This document shows positions 5,684 through 7,491 of a stretch of 7,491 bases of DNA, piece after piece. The first letter of the stretch is position 1. Each line of letters begins with the position of its first letter. The DNA comes from an uncultured Oscillospiraceae bacterium (GTDB lineage: Bacteria; Bacillota; Clostridia; Oscillospirales; Oscillospiraceae). The notes below the pieces were generated by a model. It searched no databases. It worked only from the letters and a program-made list of their open reading frames with translations, and had not been told where the DNA came from. The DNA lies in assembly GCA_934567115.1 (NCBI GenBank), contig CAKTJA010000063.1:1-7491 (forward strand), written 5' to 3'. The translations under genes and the position numbers were made by a program.

Positions 5684-5702
5684 GAAAAAACCGCATTTTT
5701 TC
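5684..5702 (-). promoter_or_regulatory. 5'-end hairpin in the mreB leader
   Basis: Minus-strand GAAAAAA (5702-5696) and TTTTTTC (5690-5684) form a perfect 7-bp stem around TGCGG, starting about five bases after the predicted transcription start. It ends in a run of six U. The stem is nearly all A-U, so it is weak as a terminator; a role in mRNA stability is possible. Confidence 0.4.
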
Positions 5703-5713
5703 AGTACATTGCT

Positions 5714-5742
5714 ATTATAGCGGCTGAAAAATCTTTTTGCAA
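5714..5742 (-). promoter_or_regulatory. Sigma-A promoter of mreB
   Basis: On the minus strand TTGCAA (5742-5737), a 17-bp spacer and a perfect TATAAT (5719-5714), with an expected start near 5707 and a leader of about 60 bases. An inverted repeat TGCTATT/AATAGCA (5710-5716 and 5741-5747) brackets the promoter core. It lies in the 123-base gap after comF, where no terminator is visible. Confidence 0.88.
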
Positions 5743-5768
5743 TAGCATTGTGTGTGATTTTGCCGCTT

Positions 5769-6455
5769 CTATGTGTCCGCCGGAGCCGCCCCCCGCGCGG
5801 TAAAATCTGTTTTTTCGTCCGCCGTGCGGGCCAGCGTCGCGCAGACCACGCTCCCGGCTCCCGCCTCGCGGAGCACGCGCACGCACTCGCCGAGTGTCGC
5901 CCCGGTGGTCAGAATATCGTCGATGATCAAAATTTTCGCGCCGCGTATCGCCCCGGCGTTTTCCGCCCGGTACGCGCCCCGCACGTTCTCCCGCCGCTTG
6001 GCGGCGGACGCGAGAGCAGACTGCGCGGCGTTGTGCCGCGTTTTCCGCAGCAGCCGCACCGGCTCTGTGTCCCAGCTCTTCGCCGTTTCCCTCGCAAGCA
6101 GAAAGGCCTGATCGTAGCCGCGCTCCCGCGCGCGCTCTTCGCTCACCGGCGCCCATGTCACCGTGTCGAACTCACCGCCCAGCTCCTCCGCCGCGCAGCG
6201 CGCGAGGATCGGTCCGTAACCCTGCGCGGCGCTCCGCGCGCCGTGGAACTTGAAGCGCAGCAGGCTCTCCCTCACCGCGCCCTCATAGAGCAGGGGAGAG
6301 GCGCACACGCCGAACGGCTCTCCTCTCCGCAGCGGCTCGTCCGCATAGGGAAGCGACGCGAGGCATGCCTCGCATACGCCGCGCGCGCCGACCACGCGGC
6401 AGAACGCGCAGCGCGGCGGAAACAGCAGATCGAGGAGCTTTCCCGCAGCGCTCAT
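5769..6455 (-). CDS. comF: ComF family protein (zinc-finger phosphoribosyltransferase fold)
   Basis: A 228-residue ComF/GntX-type protein. In naturally competent bacteria ComF homologues are cytosolic proteins needed for handling incoming single-stranded DNA; in other bacteria the role is unclear and no enzymatic reaction is established. The N-terminus has a zinc-ribbon CAFC...CEAC (Cys16, 19, 28, 31) after LLFPPR. The middle carries the family signatures PVSEERARERGYDQAFLLAR (103-122) and RHNAAQSALASAAKRRENVRGAY (140-162). The C-terminal phosphoribosyltransferase loop is ILIIDDILTTGATLGEC (175-191), with Asp179-Asp180 and TTGAT. Length is typical. GGAGG (6466-6462) six bases upstream supports the start, and its ATG overlaps the recD2 stop as ATGA, so translation is probably coupled to recD2. 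Presence of comF alone does not show competence. Confidence 0.95.
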   Translation of the reverse strand: MSAAGKLLDLLFPPRCAFCRVVGARGVCEACLASLPYADEPLRRGEPFGVCASPLLYEGAVRESLLRFKFHGARSAAQGYGPILARCAAEELGGEFDTVTWAPVSEERARERGYDQAFLLARETAKSWDTEPVRLLRKTRHNAAQSALASAAKRRENVRGAYRAENAGAIRGAKILIIDDILTTGATLGECVRVLREAGAGSVVCATLARTADEKTDFTARGAAPADT

Positions 6456-7491
6456 GCCTTTCCTCCGTTCTCAAGCCTCCACCGCAGACCGCTGTACCGG
6501 CGCGTACGGCGGTCGTTCTCCGCCATTTTTTCAACGACCGCATCGTCCCCGACCAAAATCAGAAGCTCGCGCGCCCTCGTGATGGCGGTATACAGCACGC
6601 CGCGCACCATCAGCCCGGGCGCCGCCGGCGCGGAGACGAAGATCACCGCGCGGTACTCGCTGCCCTGCGCCTTATGTACGGTCATCGCATAGGCCATGTC
6701 CAGCTCGGCGAGCATGTCCGCCGTGTAGACCGCGACGCGTTCATCAAAGGCGATCGTAACAAGCTCTCCGCCCGGGTCGATCTTCAATATCCTGCCCACA
6801 TCGCCGTTAAATATCCCCGCGCCGGCCGAGCCGTCCTCGCGCTCCCACAAAACGTCGTAGTCGTTGCGCGTCTGCATGACACGGTCCCCCTCGCGGAAAA
6901 CAAGCTCTCCGAGCCGCCTCTCGCGCTTCCCCGGACTGGGCGGATTGAGCGCCGCCTGAAGCGCCCGGTTGAGCGCCGCCGTCCCCGCCTCGCCCCGCCG
7001 CGTGGGCGTGAGGACCTGAATGCTGTCGGCGGGAATGCCCATCTTCTCCGGAAGGCGGGTCCTGCACAGCTCGGTCACCGTCTCGACCAGCCGCGCGCTG
7101 TCGCGCCGGGGCAGGAAGAAGAAATCGCTTGCGGCGCTGTTGTGAAGCTCGGGCGCGCGGCCCTCGTTGACGGCGTGCGCGCTGCGCACGATGGCGCTGC
7201 GCTCGGCCTGACGGAACACGTCCCGCAGCGCGACCACCGCCGTGCGCCCGGAGCGGATGAGGTCGGAGAAAACATTCCCCGCGCCCACGCTCGGCAGTTG
7301 GTCCGGATCGCCGACGAGCACCAGCCGGCAGCCGGGCCGCAGCGCGCACAGCAGCGCGCGCATCAGCGCGAGATCGACCATCGACGTCTCGTCCACAATG
7401 ACCGCGTCCGCCTCCAGCGGCTCCTTTTCGTTTTTGCAGAAGACCGTCTCGCCCGTCTGCTCGTTCCAGCTCATCCCCAGCAGCCTGTGGA
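6452..7491 (-). CDS. recD2: RecD2-type ATP-dependent DNA helicase, C-terminal part
   Basis: The C-terminal 346 codons of a superfamily 1B 5'-3' DNA helicase; the N-terminus and Walker A motif lie beyond the right edge, so about half of the usual 720-760 residues is present. Visible motifs in order: HRLLG at the very edge, the Walker B/DExx sequence ADAVIVDETSMVDL, motif III LVLVGDPDQLPSVGAGNVFSDL, LRDVFRQAERSAIV, the LTPTRRGEAGTAALN region, GDRVMQTRNDYD and FNGDVGRI of the SH3-like insert, AMTVHKAQGSEYRAVI, and motif VI VLYTAITRARELLILVG. This pattern fits RecD2 (the RecBC-independent family with a conserved IFNGDVG segment) better than the RecD subunit, but the missing N-terminal half prevents checking the RecD2-specific domain. 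A Met at 7474 is internal, not a start. The gene ends with TGA overlapping the comF start. Confidence 0.93.
   Translation of the reverse strand, partial: HRLLGMSWNEQTGETVFCKNEKEPLEADAVIVDETSMVDLALMRALLCALRPGCRLVLVGDPDQLPSVGAGNVFSDLIRSGRTAVVALRDVFRQAERSAIVRSAHAVNEGRAPELHNSAASDFFFLPRRDSARLVETVTELCRTRLPEKMGIPADSIQVLTPTRRGEAGTAALNRALQAALNPPSPGKRERRLGELVFREGDRVMQTRNDYDVLWEREDGSAGAGIFNGDVGRILKIDPGGELVTIAFDERVAVYTADMLAELDMAYAMTVHKAQGSEYRAVIFVSAPAAPGLMVRGVLYTAITRARELLILVGDDAVVEKMAENDRRTRRYSGLRWRLENGGKA

Noticed and set aside
5748..6692. 314-codon plus-strand frame opposite comF and recD2
   Set aside because: Arg-rich shadow crossing the boundary of two clear genes on the other strand.

Overview
This is a chromosomal window from a GC-rich Gram-positive bacterium, most likely a gut-type Clostridia (Oscillospirales-like). 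The placement is inferred from strong GGAGG-type Shine-Dalgarno sites, sigma-A promoters, a tetrahydrofolate (THF) riboswitch on an ECF folate-transporter gene, a YerC/YecD-type TrpR-family protein, and a recD2-comF-mreB gene run. I see no mobile element, CRISPR array, tRNA or rRNA.

Layout, left to right. Positions 1-1106 (minus) hold most of an NhaC-type Na+/H+ antiporter whose C-terminus lies outside the window. Upstream of it is a leader of about 330 nt, GC-rich and full of hairpins, driven by an extended -10 promoter (1444-1473). Positions 1628-2619 (minus) hold a probable two-gene operon, folT (ECF S component) then yerC (TrpR-like regulator), closed by an intrinsic terminator at 1570-1602. 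The operon starts at a promoter at 2935-2963 and its leader carries a THF riboswitch aptamer (2771-2892), a putative antiterminator (2680-2740) and a terminator (2636-2682) just before the folT ribosome-binding site. Divergently, glyA (serine hydroxymethyltransferase, 3172-4461, plus) has its own promoter at 3057-3086. A perfect 12-bp inverted repeat (2995-3030) sits almost midway between the two promoters. A bidirectional terminator (4493-4525) separates glyA from the convergent mreB/mbl gene (4617-5645, minus). Upstream of mreB are comF (5769-6455, minus) and the C-terminal half of recD2 (6452-7491, minus), which overlap by 4 bp.

How the genes fit together: folT and glyA form a divergent folate/one-carbon pair. 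FolT would import folates and its mRNA senses reduced folate, while GlyA is a main user of THF. The regulator-like yerC downstream of folT would share the folate control. NhaC (ion homeostasis), MreB (cell shape) and RecD2/ComF (DNA processing and uptake-type functions) are core genes unrelated to that pair. The main regulatory interest lies in the RNA leaders. The THF riboswitch is recognisable with compensatory changes, whereas the nhaC leader matches no riboswitch class I can name and is the best candidate for something undescribed.
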